Source: Lachnospiraceae bacterium (lineage in GTDB: Bacteria; Bacillota; Clostridia; Lachnospirales; Lachnospiraceae). Taken from it: a stretch of DNA of 64,000 nucleotides. The notes under the pieces were generated by a model. That model searched no databases. It was not told the DNA's origin and saw only the letters and a list, made by a program, of their open reading frames with translations. The position numbers were made by a program, and so were the translations under genes. The DNA is taken from positions 62,001 through 126,000 of the forward strand of contig JAAZZQ010000069.1 in the NCBI GenBank assembly GCA_014239155.1. The letters run 5' to 3'. Shown here one piece after another: positions 8,243 through 17,252 of this stretch (the stretch's first letter is position 1; each line of letters opens with the position of its first letter).

Positions 8243-8499
8243 ATTTAAGAGTTCCCTTTCTGATAGTATGAGATAAGAACAGTTTAGAATCAATTTAGTA
8301 AGGAAGCTGTCTGATTCAAAAATAAGTCGCTAGGCTGTTTTTTGTGATAGAGAGAAGTACGAACTTATTTATGAATAGTTCCTTATTATGTACATGAAAT
8401 ATTATGAAAATATTTAATGACTATATATTATTTTTTCTGTTCTGAATTTTATTATAATTCATAAATCAAAAAAAGTAAAGTAATTTTAAAATAAATTAC

Positions 8500-8513
8500 A
8501 TGAAACGTTTCAT
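8500..8513. promoter_or_regulatory. LacI-type operator (perfect 14-bp palindrome)
   Basis: ATGAAACGTTTCAT is a perfect palindrome with the central CG pair typical of LacI/GalR/CcpA operators. It lies between the divergent regulator gene and the sugar-transport operon, about 100 bases above the likely transport promoter. Confidence 0.7.
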
Positions 8514-8608
8514 AAAAATCAAAAGCAAAATAACATACAATTTGCATAAAAAATATTGTATAAAATAAATAAAAACATCAAAAGAACTAAGAAAATATAA
8601 AAAATATA

Positions 8609-8663
8609 TTGACTTTTCATAAATAAAATGATAATGTAGCCACAACAACAAATAACGTTTCAT
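8609..8663 (+). promoter_or_regulatory. promoter and second operator for fructan import operon
   Basis: TTGACT at 8609-8614 and GATAAT at 8630-8635 form a plausible promoter, though the 15-base gap is short. Just downstream, at 8651-8663, ATAACGTTTCAT repeats most of the upstream operator, where a bound repressor would block transcription. The leader to the first gene is about 290 bases with no gene in it. The rest of 8243-8933 is very AT-rich. Confidence 0.5.
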
Positions 8664-8933
8664 GAAAAATAAGTTAAATACAGGGCAATAATTTTTACTA
8701 ATTTCACGAAATAAAAGTTTGCGTTGTTTGTTGACAAAATTATAGATAGGGAATTATTGATAAATAATAAGAGTGAATCGTGTAGGATATTTCTTAAAAG
8801 GAATAGATTGCTGCATCATTGCCAGACAAGGAAAGCATAATGAGATATGAGAAAGCTTATTGACCAAAGAAATAATTAAATGAAGATACACATGTTATTT
8901 GTCAGAGGTTCCAAAAATGAAAGGAGAGAAAGT

Positions 8934-9902
8934 ATGAGCAAAAAATCGAATACTAAGGGTCCAACAACAGCGATGTCGATTTCTGTGAATCCGACAGCAA
9001 CGATAGGAAAACCGCTGAAGCGCCGAATACTGGATAACTGGCAGCTCTATGTGATGCTTTTAGTGCCTGTCGTGCTAACAGTAATTTATAAGTACATACC
9101 AATGTATGGTATTCAAATTGCATTCCGCGATTATAAAGCCAGCCGTGGCATGTTTGGCAGTGAATGGGTTGGATTAGAATGGTTTGAGCGATTCTTTACG
9201 GCACCGACATGTGGACGTATGATTAAAAACACAGTATTGCTAAGTTTTTTCAGTCTGTTGTGGAGTTTTCCAATTCCGATTATCTTGGCACTAATGCTCA
9301 ATCAGTTGCGGTTTCAGCGTTTTAAAAGACTGACACAGACAGTGCTCTATGCGCCGCACTTTATTTCAACTATGGTTATCTGTGGTATGATTCGGATTTT
9401 CTTAAGCCCTTCAGGTGGTCTGGTTAATTTGATTGCGGGTACTTCTATTGATTTCTTGACAGAGGCTTCCGCGTTCCGAACAATCTACATAGCTTCTGGT
9501 ATCTGGCAGGATGCAGGCTGGGGCGTTATTGTATACATGGCTACGCTTGCGAATGTGGACACTTCGCTCTACGAGGCGGCAAAAGTAGATGGCGCATCTA
9601 TGTTTCAGAGGATTCTTCATATCGATATACCAGAACTGACCTCTATTATGGTGTTAAACCTCATTATGAGTGCAGGTGGTTTGATGAATGTAGGATTTGA
9701 AAAGGTATGGCTTTTGCAGACAGACTTGAATAAGGCAACAAGTGATGTTATTGCAGTGTATGTATACCAACAAGGTATTGAAAATGCCAAGTATAGTTAT
9801 TCTACAGCAGTAGGTTTGTTTAATACGGCGGTCAATATTGTTCTGTTAATTGTTGTCAACAAGATAGCGGGTAAGATATCTGAAGACACAAGTTTTATAT
9901 AG
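8934..9902 (+). CDS. sugar ABC transporter permease, LplB type
   Basis: A 322-residue inner-membrane permease of the carbohydrate-uptake (CUT1) LplB family. Multiple membrane helices begin at LYVMLLVPVVLTVIYKY. The EAA loop that docks the ATPase reads EAAKVDGASMFQRILHIDIP (about residues 210-230). ATG 8934 follows AAGGAGAG; the 18 codons upstream are not conserved. It is the first gene of an import operon with a second permease 10 bases on and a binding lipoprotein. No ATPase gene is present, so a shared MsmX-type ATPase elsewhere is inferred. Fructan-type substrate is inferred from the GH32 genes downstream. Confidence 0.9.
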   Translation: MSKKSNTKGPTTAMSISVNPTATIGKPLKRRILDNWQLYVMLLVPVVLTVIYKYIPMYGIQIAFRDYKASRGMFGSEWVGLEWFERFFTAPTCGRMIKNTVLLSFFSLLWSFPIPIILALMLNQLRFQRFKRLTQTVLYAPHFISTMVICGMIRIFLSPSGGLVNLIAGTSIDFLTEASAFRTIYIASGIWQDAGWGVIVYMATLANVDTSLYEAAKVDGASMFQRILHIDIPELTSIMVLNLIMSAGGLMNVGFEKVWLLQTDLNKATSDVIAVYVYQQGIENAKYSYSTAVGLFNTAVNIVLLIVVNKIAGKISEDTSFI

Positions 9903-9912
9903 GAGGTGTGGT

Positions 9913-10821
9913 ATGAGCGCAAAAACTAAAACCAAAGCTTCGACAGGATTTTCCGAGAGAACAAGTGATATTATTCTGGTTGCAATCTGTGCAGTAGCGC
10001 TATTTATCGTTGCCTATCCGCTGTACTATATATTGGTTGCTTCAGTGTCAAATCCATATGATGTATATGCGGGGAAGACTTTTCTGTTTCCAAGTCAGTT
10101 TACTCTTGATGGATACAAGGCTGTATTTGCAGATTCCCGTATTGTGACAGGTTACCTGAATAGTATTAAGTATACTGTGATTGGTACTATATTTTCTGTT
10201 TTGATGTTGTATCTGTCGGCGTATCCACTTAGTGTCAAGGATTTGCCGGGAAGAAAGTTTTTAAGTATCTTTTTTATCTTTACGATGTATTTTGGTGGTG
10301 GATTGGTTCCTACTTATCTAGTAGTAAAGAGTACAGGACTTATGAACAGTATGTGGGCGCTTTTCCTTCCGGGCGGTGTTGGTGTTGGCAATATGATTAT
10401 TATGAGAAACTTTTTTGAAAATAGTATTCCTAAGGAAATGATTGAGGCAGCGGGGATTGATGGAGCATCTAAATGGACAACATTTTATAAAATTGTAGTA
10501 CCTTTGAGTCGGTCCATTATGGCGGTGATGGTTGTGTTTAGTATGGTTGCATATTGGAATGACTGGTTTACGGCATTAATTTATCTGCCAGGTGAGGAGA
10601 AAGCTCCATTACCATTAATTTTGAGGAATATTTTAATTAAGAGTTCCGCCAGTGCAAGTCAGGCAAGTACGATATCTGGTGGATATGCAGAATTGAATAA
10701 ATTGACAGAGATGATTAAGTTTTCATCAATTATTGTGGCAGCAGCCCCAATGTTAATTATTTATCCATTTGTGCAAAAGTATTTTGAGAAAGGTTTTATG
10801 GCGGGCGCAGTAAAAGGTTAG
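9913..10821 (+). CDS. carbohydrate ABC transporter permease, LplC type
   Basis: A 302-residue partner permease of the LplC (YtcP) type. Membrane helices run from about residue 20 onward, and the EAA loop is EAAGIDGASKWTTFYKIVVP near residues 178-197. The C-terminal FEKGFMAGAVKG ending is typical of this family. AGGAGG lies just before ATG 9913, ten bases after the first permease. It forms the channel with the product of 8934-9902. Its stop codon overlaps an unused ATG at 10821. Confidence 0.92.
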   Translation: MSAKTKTKASTGFSERTSDIILVAICAVALFIVAYPLYYILVASVSNPYDVYAGKTFLFPSQFTLDGYKAVFADSRIVTGYLNSIKYTVIGTIFSVLMLYLSAYPLSVKDLPGRKFLSIFFIFTMYFGGGLVPTYLVVKSTGLMNSMWALFLPGGVGVGNMIIMRNFFENSIPKEMIEAAGIDGASKWTTFYKIVVPLSRSIMAVMVVFSMVAYWNDWFTALIYLPGEEKAPLPLILRNILIKSSASASQASTISGGYAELNKLTEMIKFSSIIVAAAPMLIIYPFVQKYFEKGFMAGAVKG

Positions 10822-10844
10822 TGAAAAGAAAGGAAGGAATAATT

Positions 10845-12527
10845 ATGAGAAAGACAAAATTATGGAAAAAAGCAGTTTCCTGTACACTTGTTACAGGTCT
10901 AGCATTATCGGTGACAGCATGTGGTGGTAAAGGAAAGGAAACAAGTATAGCAGAGCCGGGTGTGGCAAGCAATGATACTTCCCAGACAGAGTTTACAGTT
11001 ATGGGTGCTATGAGTGCACTTAGTAAAGGGTATGATAATAATGAAGTTCTAAATAAAATGCAGGAGAATGCAGGAATTAAGATTGAGTGGAACTGTATGA
11101 GTGATTCTCTGGCAGAGCAGGTCAATATTAAAATTGCAGGTGATGATCTCCCAGATGCATTTATGGGTGTTGGTTTTAACAATTATGACTTGACAAATTA
11201 TGGTGAAGATGGTGTGTTTATTGATTTAACACCTTATTTGACAGAAGAGTATATGCCAAATCTGAGCAAGATTTTAGATGAAAATCCAAATATCCGCAGT
11301 GCCATTACTATGAACAATGGCGGTATTTATGGACTTCCTGCAGGCGAGCAGATGGGAACAGCGGGTATTGGAGCAGATAAAGACTACAGTATTTATACAA
11401 TTCCTCAGTTTTCTATGATTAACAAGGCGTGGTTGGATGATTTGGGATTAGATGTACCAAAGACGCTTGATGAACTTCATAATGCGTTAAAAGCATTCAA
11501 GGACAATGATATGAGTGCAAAGTATTATGGAAATGATGCAGGTAGTACAATACCAATGAGCACTGGTTTTGATCAATGGTGTTGGGGGCAAAATATTTTC
11601 TATGCTGGCTTTGGTTTTACAAATTGGCCAAACGATGTTTGCAATGACCTAGTACTTCGTGATGATGGAACAGTTGATTTTGTGTGTGCGACAGATCAGT
11701 ATCGACAGGCACTTACTTATTTTCATGACTGGTATGCAGAAGGATTGATGGATATCGAGATGTTTAGCCAGTCTGATACACAGCTTATCTCCAAGTGTTC
11801 ACAGGGTTATGTTGGTGTTGCGACATGGTGGTATATTGAGGAAGTGATGGGGGAGTATGCGAAGGATTATGTATTCCTTCCAATTCTCGATGGTCCTGAT
11901 GGAACACATAATGTAACAGTGCGTACTGGTGGCGGTATTAACAGTGGGAATCTCTGTATTACAAAGGATTGTAAGAGCCCAGCAAGTCTTCTCAAGTTTT
12001 ATGATCAGTGGTATGATCCTGAGATTGTAATGCAACTTCAGTATGGTCCAATTGACACATATTTTGTCTCAAAGGATGACAGTGGAGTATGGTTGAGCAT
12101 TACAGATGAAGAAGCACAAGAAAAGTTTGGAAAGACTGCAGGTGAATTAAAGGGCGAGTGCGAAGTGTATGGTCCGAAGCTGATTCTCAGTGATTATTAT
12201 AACACAACATTTAAGATGGAGGACCGTGCAATTGAGCGTCTGACAGATTTGAATGAGTTCTGGATGCCAAGCGTTAACAGCGCTGTTACTTATCCTGTTG
12301 ACTGTGTGTTTACAAAGGAAGAGCTTGATACAATTGATAGATATAAACCTGATTTTGAAAGTACAGTAGCCGAGCAGGAAGGTCTGTGGATTAAAGAAGG
12401 AGGACCGACAGATGAAGCATGGGAGAGTTACCTTTCTACTTTGAAGGATAATTGTGGTATGGAGAAGTTGCAGGAAGTATATCAAGCAGCATATAACCGC
12501 TATGCAACAGCAGGTGATGCTGAATAG
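10845..12527 (+). CDS. extracellular sugar-binding lipoprotein of ABC importer
   Basis: A 560-residue binding protein of the large LplA type that captures oligosaccharides for the permease pair. From ATG 10845 (AAGGAAGG upstream) the signal peptide runs to lipobox LSVTAC (Cys at about residue 26), then a Ser/Thr-rich linker and the bilobed binding domain. Motifs such as DDLPDAFMG and YGLPAGE match the family. The upstream ATG at 10821 overlaps the permease stop and is less likely. The size (about 540-570) fits the family, which usually binds longer sugars. Fructo-oligosaccharide binding is inferred from context. Confidence 0.9.
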   Translation: MRKTKLWKKAVSCTLVTGLALSVTACGGKGKETSIAEPGVASNDTSQTEFTVMGAMSALSKGYDNNEVLNKMQENAGIKIEWNCMSDSLAEQVNIKIAGDDLPDAFMGVGFNNYDLTNYGEDGVFIDLTPYLTEEYMPNLSKILDENPNIRSAITMNNGGIYGLPAGEQMGTAGIGADKDYSIYTIPQFSMINKAWLDDLGLDVPKTLDELHNALKAFKDNDMSAKYYGNDAGSTIPMSTGFDQWCWGQNIFYAGFGFTNWPNDVCNDLVLRDDGTVDFVCATDQYRQALTYFHDWYAEGLMDIEMFSQSDTQLISKCSQGYVGVATWWYIEEVMGEYAKDYVFLPILDGPDGTHNVTVRTGGGINSGNLCITKDCKSPASLLKFYDQWYDPEIVMQLQYGPIDTYFVSKDDSGVWLSITDEEAQEKFGKTAGELKGECEVYGPKLILSDYYNTTFKMEDRAIERLTDLNEFWMPSVNSAVTYPVDCVFTKEELDTIDRYKPDFESTVAEQEGLWIKEGGPTDEAWESYLSTLKDNCGMEKLQEVYQAAYNRYATAGDAE

Positions 12528-12603
12528 AAAATAGTATAGAAGTAAAATGACAGAATATTTTGAAAAAAAGGGTCATAAAGCAACAAGAATGTTCTAAAAA
12601 ATC

Positions 12604-12644
12604 AATATCAGAGTGGAAATGATAGATGCATCTACTCTGATATT
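12604..12644 (+). terminator. intercistronic hairpin after binding-protein gene
   Basis: An 11-pair stem (12604-12614 with 12634-12644) lies between the binding-protein gene and the GH32 gene, followed by a T-poor tail. It may lower read-through or protect the upstream message end rather than fully stop transcription. Confidence 0.5.
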
Positions 12645-12725
12645 GTGTTATAAAAATATTAAGGAACTAAATTGCTTGAGCTGATGGTCAATTTACAGGC
12701 TGTCGGCGGAATGGAGGATTTTAAT

Positions 12726-14216
12726 ATGATGAGTCACATTTTACGGGATGCACGAAAATATGAGGAGACAATGGAAAAACAAATTGCGAGAGAAGCGCGA
12801 CCAGATTTTCATTTATCTGCGCGTGTGGGGTGGATGAATGACCCCAATGGATTTTCGTACTATGATGGAAAATACCATATGTTTTATCAGTATCATCCTT
12901 ATGATTGCCACTGGGGACCAATGCATTGGGGGCACGCAGTTAGTGCTGATATGTTGCGTTGGGAGTATCTTCCGGTTGCGCTGGCTCCAGATGAGTTATG
13001 TGATATGGATGGATGCTTTTCGGGAAGCGCAATTACACTTCCTGATGGCAGACAATTATTGATGTATACTGGTGTAGTGAAAGAACGCCAGAGGGGCAGG
13101 GAGTCCCGAGAGATGCAGACACAATGTCTTGCTGTGGGAGATGGTATTGATTATGAAAAGTATGAAAAAAATCCTGTGTTGGACAAAAAGGATTTGCCAG
13201 AGGGCAGTAGTAGATATGATTTTCGGGATCCTAAAATGTGGCAAAAAGAGGATGGCACCTATTGCTGTGTGATTGGCAGTCGACCGGCGGACGGAAGTGG
13301 ACAGATTTTATTATATACAAGCCCTGATGGATTTCAGTGGAAGTTTAAAAGTGTGCTGGTTTCTAACAATAATCGATTTGGGAAGATGTGGGAGTGCCCG
13401 GATTTCTTTCAGCTTGATGGAAAGTGGGTGTTGCTTACAAGCCCACAGGATATGTTACCACAAAGTTTTGAGTACCACAATGGAAATGGGACACTCTGTT
13501 TAATTGGCTCATTTGATGAAGAGGCTGGTAAATTTCAAGAGGAGCATGACCAATCTATTGATTATGGCATTGATTTTTATGCACCACAGACAGTACTTAC
13601 ACCAGATGGACGTCGTGTTATGATTGGATGGATGCAGAACTGGGATACTTGTCAGCAGCGGACAACAGATGTTCTATGGTTTGGGCAGATGAGTTTACCC
13701 CGTGAACTGTCTATTAAAAATGGCAGATTGTATCAGACTCCGCTTCGGGAATTGGAGGCGTTTCGCGTTAATAAAGTGGCTTACCAAAATGTTATTTTTT
13801 CGGATGCGATAGAGCTAGAAGGAATCCGAGGGCGTAAGGTGGATATCGAACTGACAATCCGTCCGGGAGACAAGCAGAATCTTTATCATAAATTTGCGCT
13901 TCGCTTTGCGCAGAATGAGAAGTATCAGACTTCATTGAGTTTCCGTCCAAGGGAATCTATATTGAAGGTGGACAGAAAGCATTCTGGTTCCAGAAGGGCG
14001 ATTATTCATCAGCGGCGTAGCAAGGTAAACAGTGTAAATGGGGAGTTGAAATTAAGGGTTATTTTGGATCGGTTTAGCGTTGAGGTGTTTGTCAATGACG
14101 GGGAACAAGTTCTGAGCGCTATCTTATATACAGGACAGTCTGCGGATGGTATTTCCTTCTTTGCGGATGGCACAGTAAATATGGATATTGTGAAATATGA
14201 TTTCGCAGTATTGTAA
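12726..14216 (+). CDS. GH32 beta-fructofuranosidase, cytoplasmic
   Basis: A 496-residue glycoside hydrolase family 32 enzyme that cuts the fructose-glucose or fructose-fructose bond of sucrose and short fructans. The three catalytic marks are intact: WMNDPNG with the nucleophile Asp (about 36-42), FRDPKMW with the stabilising Asp (about 165-171), and WECPDFF with the acid/base Glu (about 221-227). A C-terminal beta-sandwich ends with DRFSVEVFVNDGEQ. No signal peptide, so it acts on imported sugars. ATG 12726 is chosen since GGAGG sits 8 bases upstream; the longer TTG-started frame has no conserved residues. Sucrose versus sucrose-6-phosphate cannot be told, but ABC import favours unphosphorylated substrate. 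Confidence 0.92.
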   Translation: MMSHILRDARKYEETMEKQIAREARPDFHLSARVGWMNDPNGFSYYDGKYHMFYQYHPYDCHWGPMHWGHAVSADMLRWEYLPVALAPDELCDMDGCFSGSAITLPDGRQLLMYTGVVKERQRGRESREMQTQCLAVGDGIDYEKYEKNPVLDKKDLPEGSSRYDFRDPKMWQKEDGTYCCVIGSRPADGSGQILLYTSPDGFQWKFKSVLVSNNNRFGKMWECPDFFQLDGKWVLLTSPQDMLPQSFEYHNGNGTLCLIGSFDEEAGKFQEEHDQSIDYGIDFYAPQTVLTPDGRRVMIGWMQNWDTCQQRTTDVLWFGQMSLPRELSIKNGRLYQTPLRELEAFRVNKVAYQNVIFSDAIELEGIRGRKVDIELTIRPGDKQNLYHKFALRFAQNEKYQTSLSFRPRESILKVDRKHSGSRRAIIHQRRSKVNSVNGELKLRVILDRFSVEVFVNDGEQVLSAILYTGQSADGISFFADGTVNMDIVKYDFAVL

Positions 14217-14428
14217 AAGATAGATAAATTTTATTGTTTACAATAGATTTTTAGGTATATATAATTGCGATGTGATAGATTATGTATTGTGCATAATAAA
14301 CTTACGCCATACTTTGCCTGTCATCTGTTGATAGCAAGGCTGCTTATACTATAAAGCAAAGTCAAAGCATTTCTTTTATAGTAATAATTGGTGCATAGAA
14401 TATAGGATAATTTTGGTTGCAGTTCCGT

Positions 14429-14578
14429 CTAGGATCTTGCATTCACTGCAAATTATAGCTTTATAAGTCACATAAAATTATGCAGTGGCAGAAATGCATT
14501 AAGCCGCTGGACGTGGCTTTGACACCACGAAGTGGTTTTGCATGGCATGATGCTTGTAACAGAAGGCTGAACTGTTAC
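14429..14578 (+). repeat. interspersed intergenic repeat, copy 1
   Basis: This stretch of the 402-bp gap between the two GH32 genes matches, in opposite orientation, 35384-35540. Shared blocks are TCTAGGA, CTGCAAATTATxGCTT, ATAAGxCAC, GATGCATxAA/AATGCATTAA, TTTTGCATGGC(A/T)TGATGC and GGCTGAACTGT(A)AC. The end forms a stem resembling the terminators at 21485-21523 and 35384-35412. No coding potential is visible. The rest of 14217-14618 shows only AT-rich sequence. Confidence 0.65.
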
Positions 14579-14618
14579 TAATTTTGGAATAGAAAGAATT
14601 TGATAGGAGAGGAGGCGA

Positions 14619-16985
14619 GTGGTTTTGAATTTTAGGAAGCAAAGTATTTATTTAATGGTTGTCATTTCTATATTTGTTGCTCTGTGCACTGGCTGTAAGG
14701 ATGTGGGCAATGATGCAGCTAGTTTGATGCTCTATCTTACCTTTGATGAAAAGGAGGGCACAACGATTGCGGACAGCACTGGAAAGGTGCAAAATGCCAA
14801 GGTGCATTATCTTTATAATAATGCAACGTATATGGAGAATAAAGAACCCGGATGGCGAGAGAGTGGTGTGCAGGGTGGTTCTCTATTGTTTGACGGATGC
14901 TCAACTTATGTTGATTACAGTACAGATGAAATTTGTGTAGGAGGAGAAACATTTTCTGCCAGTGTTTGGGTTGCGCCGCGCGCATTTGAGTGGGATGACC
15001 CCAATGCCGCGGAGAATGGAACAGAGCATTTGACTGCAATAATCAGTCAATATGATAAATATAAAAAGCAGGGAATCCTTTTAGGATATCAGCGGTTTGG
15101 AAAATTGTGTTTTCAGGTTGGAACAAAAGATGATTGGCTCACACTCTGGGGTGACGGTGTAAACTTGAAAAAATATCAGTGGAATCTAGTGACAGCGGTC
15201 TTTGATGGCACCAAAGGAGAGATGAACCTGTATTTGAATGGCACCAAAATTGGTTCAAAGGAAGTGCCAATTGGAACTGCGATCAGTCCAGCGGACAGAA
15301 AAAAATTTTTGATAGGAAAAAATTCTGACGCGGAACAGATTGCGGCGGGAACCTACAATATGTTTTGTGGCTTGATGGACGAATTGAAAATTTATCAAGG
15401 TGCGTTGGCTGAGGAGAAAATTATAGTTGACAAGATACCAGAAATTGCTTTTGCGGACATTTGGATGGAAAACATTTTAATGCAAGATATCTATAAAACA
15501 CAGTATCATGGAGGTCCTTATCAACACTGGATGAATGAGCCACATGCACCATTTTATTATAATGGTATGTATCATTTATTTTATCAAAATAATATGGTTG
15601 GGACTTACTGGCGAAATATTTGTTGGGGACATTTGGTGAGTGAGGATATGGTGCATTGGAAACCAATTAAGGAAGCTCTTACGCCGACAGAAAATTCGGT
15701 TGTTCCTGATGGAGTGTGGTCTGGCGGTGCGGCAATGGATATAAATGGCGTGCCAATTCTATTTTTTACGGCGGGAAATGACAGTTATGTAAAGGAGGGA
15801 TTGATTTCTAATCAAAATATTGGTGCGGCGTATCCGGCCGATCTCTCCGATCCTAATCTGACAGAGTGGATTATTTATGACAAGCTCGCAATACAACAGA
15901 CAGAGGGACAGGGAAGGGCTGGTGAGTTCCGAGATGCCCATATCTGGAAAGAAGGCGATAGCTGGTGTATGCTTGTGTGTACAGGAAGTATGGAGTCGGA
16001 AGGTGGAAGTGCTATTTTGTATGAAACAGATACACTGGAAGTGAAGCCTGATAGGACAATTGATATGGATTGGAAATATATAGGACCAGTCTATGAGATG
16101 AAAAATCAGTCAATGACTTATGGCACTAGCTGGGAACTGCCAATTCTTATGCCACTTACAAATGAAGCGGGGACTTTAAAAAAATATATTTTTATGATAT
16201 CACCGGCGCCGGCAGGACTTGCTGACAATAAAGTGTATTATTTTTTGGGTGATTTTAATGTGGAAACCGGAAAATTTATACCGGATGAGAATTTTGATAA
16301 CAATCCATCGCTGCTTGATTATGGCTGTAATGTATTTACTGGTCCAAGTGTCTTTTTTGATCCACAAAGCGGTGATGCATGTGTGTTTAGTATTATGCAA
16401 GATCAGCGGATCGGTGCGGAGGAAGGCGCTTCTGGATGGGCGCACTGTGTTGGACTGACACGAAAAATCTGGCTGAATGATGAGGGAACAGATGTGAAGA
16501 TGTGCCCGATTGATGCGCTGCATACTTTGGAAAAAAATATATTGGCTGAAGAACAAAACCTTACACTAGACCAAGCAAATGCGGTGCTGGAAAATGTGAA
16601 AGGAGATATGCTCTACGTCAGAATGATGCTCACTGCAAATAATGCAAAGGAATTTGGTATTCAGCTCAAATCAAATGAAGATTCTGACAGGACTTCCTAT
16701 ACATACAATGTTGAGGCAAAAACAATTTCTGGTGATACAAGGAACAAGGGAAGTGCGGCTTCGCTAAATCATGTATCTGGTCCCCTTTCTTTGGAAGACG
16801 GAAAGCTATTTATGGAAATTTATATTGATCGTTCTTTAGTAGAAGCATTTTTTAATAATACAAAATCTATTTCAATGCGTTCTTATAGTGATTATAATTC
16901 GCAGGAGATACAATTGTTTTCAGATGGAGATATTTTGATTGATAGTTTGTATGTAACTGATATGCAGTCGATATACAGTAAATAA
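14619..16985 (+). CDS. surface lipoprotein with LamG domain and GH32 domain
   Basis: A 788-residue exported protein. A short signal peptide ends in lipobox ALCTGC (Cys near residue 26). A LamG/concanavalin-like domain (about 35-265, including FSASVWVAPRAFEW and GLMDELKIYQGAL) is followed by a GH32 five-blade domain (about 290-650) and a C-terminal sandwich with DRSLVEAFFNN. The GH32 motifs are altered: NEPHAP (about 304) replaces NDPNG, FRDAHIW (about 437) replaces FRDPKVW, and WELP (about 505) replaces WECP. It probably acts on polymeric fructan at the cell surface, feeding the importer. GTG 14619 is used; TTG 14625 is equally well placed after GGAGG. Confidence 0.85.
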   Translation: MVLNFRKQSIYLMVVISIFVALCTGCKDVGNDAASLMLYLTFDEKEGTTIADSTGKVQNAKVHYLYNNATYMENKEPGWRESGVQGGSLLFDGCSTYVDYSTDEICVGGETFSASVWVAPRAFEWDDPNAAENGTEHLTAIISQYDKYKKQGILLGYQRFGKLCFQVGTKDDWLTLWGDGVNLKKYQWNLVTAVFDGTKGEMNLYLNGTKIGSKEVPIGTAISPADRKKFLIGKNSDAEQIAAGTYNMFCGLMDELKIYQGALAEEKIIVDKIPEIAFADIWMENILMQDIYKTQYHGGPYQHWMNEPHAPFYYNGMYHLFYQNNMVGTYWRNICWGHLVSEDMVHWKPIKEALTPTENSVVPDGVWSGGAAMDINGVPILFFTAGNDSYVKEGLISNQNIGAAYPADLSDPNLTEWIIYDKLAIQQTEGQGRAGEFRDAHIWKEGDSWCMLVCTGSMESEGGSAILYETDTLEVKPDRTIDMDWKYIGPVYEMKNQSMTYGTSWELPILMPLTNEAGTLKKYIFMISPAPAGLADNKVYYFLGDFNVETGKFIPDENFDNNPSLLDYGCNVFTGPSVFFDPQSGDACVFSIMQDQRIGAEEGASGWAHCVGLTRKIWLNDEGTDVKMCPIDALHTLEKNILAEEQNLTLDQANAVLENVKGDMLYVRMMLTANNAKEFGIQLKSNEDSDRTSYTYNVEAKTISGDTRNKGSAASLNHVSGPLSLEDGKLFMEIYIDRSLVEAFFNNTKSISMRSYSDYNSQEIQLFSDGDILIDSLYVTDMQSIYSK

Positions 16986-17139
16986 GCATCTATATTAAGT
17001 ATTTGTCGACTATTCTATAATATTATAAAAATTAGATACACATCAGTTTGACCAAGATCACAAAAAGTCGATCTAATGCTGTACTGTGCATAGACCCATG
17101 CAGAGGAAATATATCACTAATGTGGTGTATGGGGCGCAG

Positions 17140-17166
17140 CAAGTAGGGAAAAAATTTTTCCTTACT
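17140..17166. terminator. possible bidirectional terminator
   Basis: AGTAGGGAAAAA followed by its near-exact reverse complement (one G-T pair) forms a stem of about 12 pairs between convergent genes (GH32 plus, luxC-like minus). A and T runs lie inside the stem. The gap 16986-17252 holds no gene. Confidence 0.5.
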
Positions 17167-17224
17167 CGATTGGAAAGATAAAAGATTGTAGTTTTTATAT
17201 AATAAGATTGTAACGGTAAACTAC

Positions 17225-17250
17225 CCATTGTCTAGAGCCAGTGGGATTTG
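17225..17250 (-). mobile_element. IS605-type right-end hairpin relic
   Basis: On the minus strand the sequence ATCCCACTGGCTCTAGACAA and TGGGTAGTTTACC matches the end hairpin of IS200/IS605-type elements, as also seen at about 26034 and 26281. No transposase remains here. It lies right behind the luxC-like stop codon and could have been taken over as a transcription end. Confidence 0.4.
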
Positions 17251-17252
17251 CA

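Noticed and set aside
12672-12725. TTG-started longer form of the cytoplasmic GH32 gene
   Set aside because: GGAGG is 8 bases before ATG 12726 and the added 18 codons show no conservation pattern.
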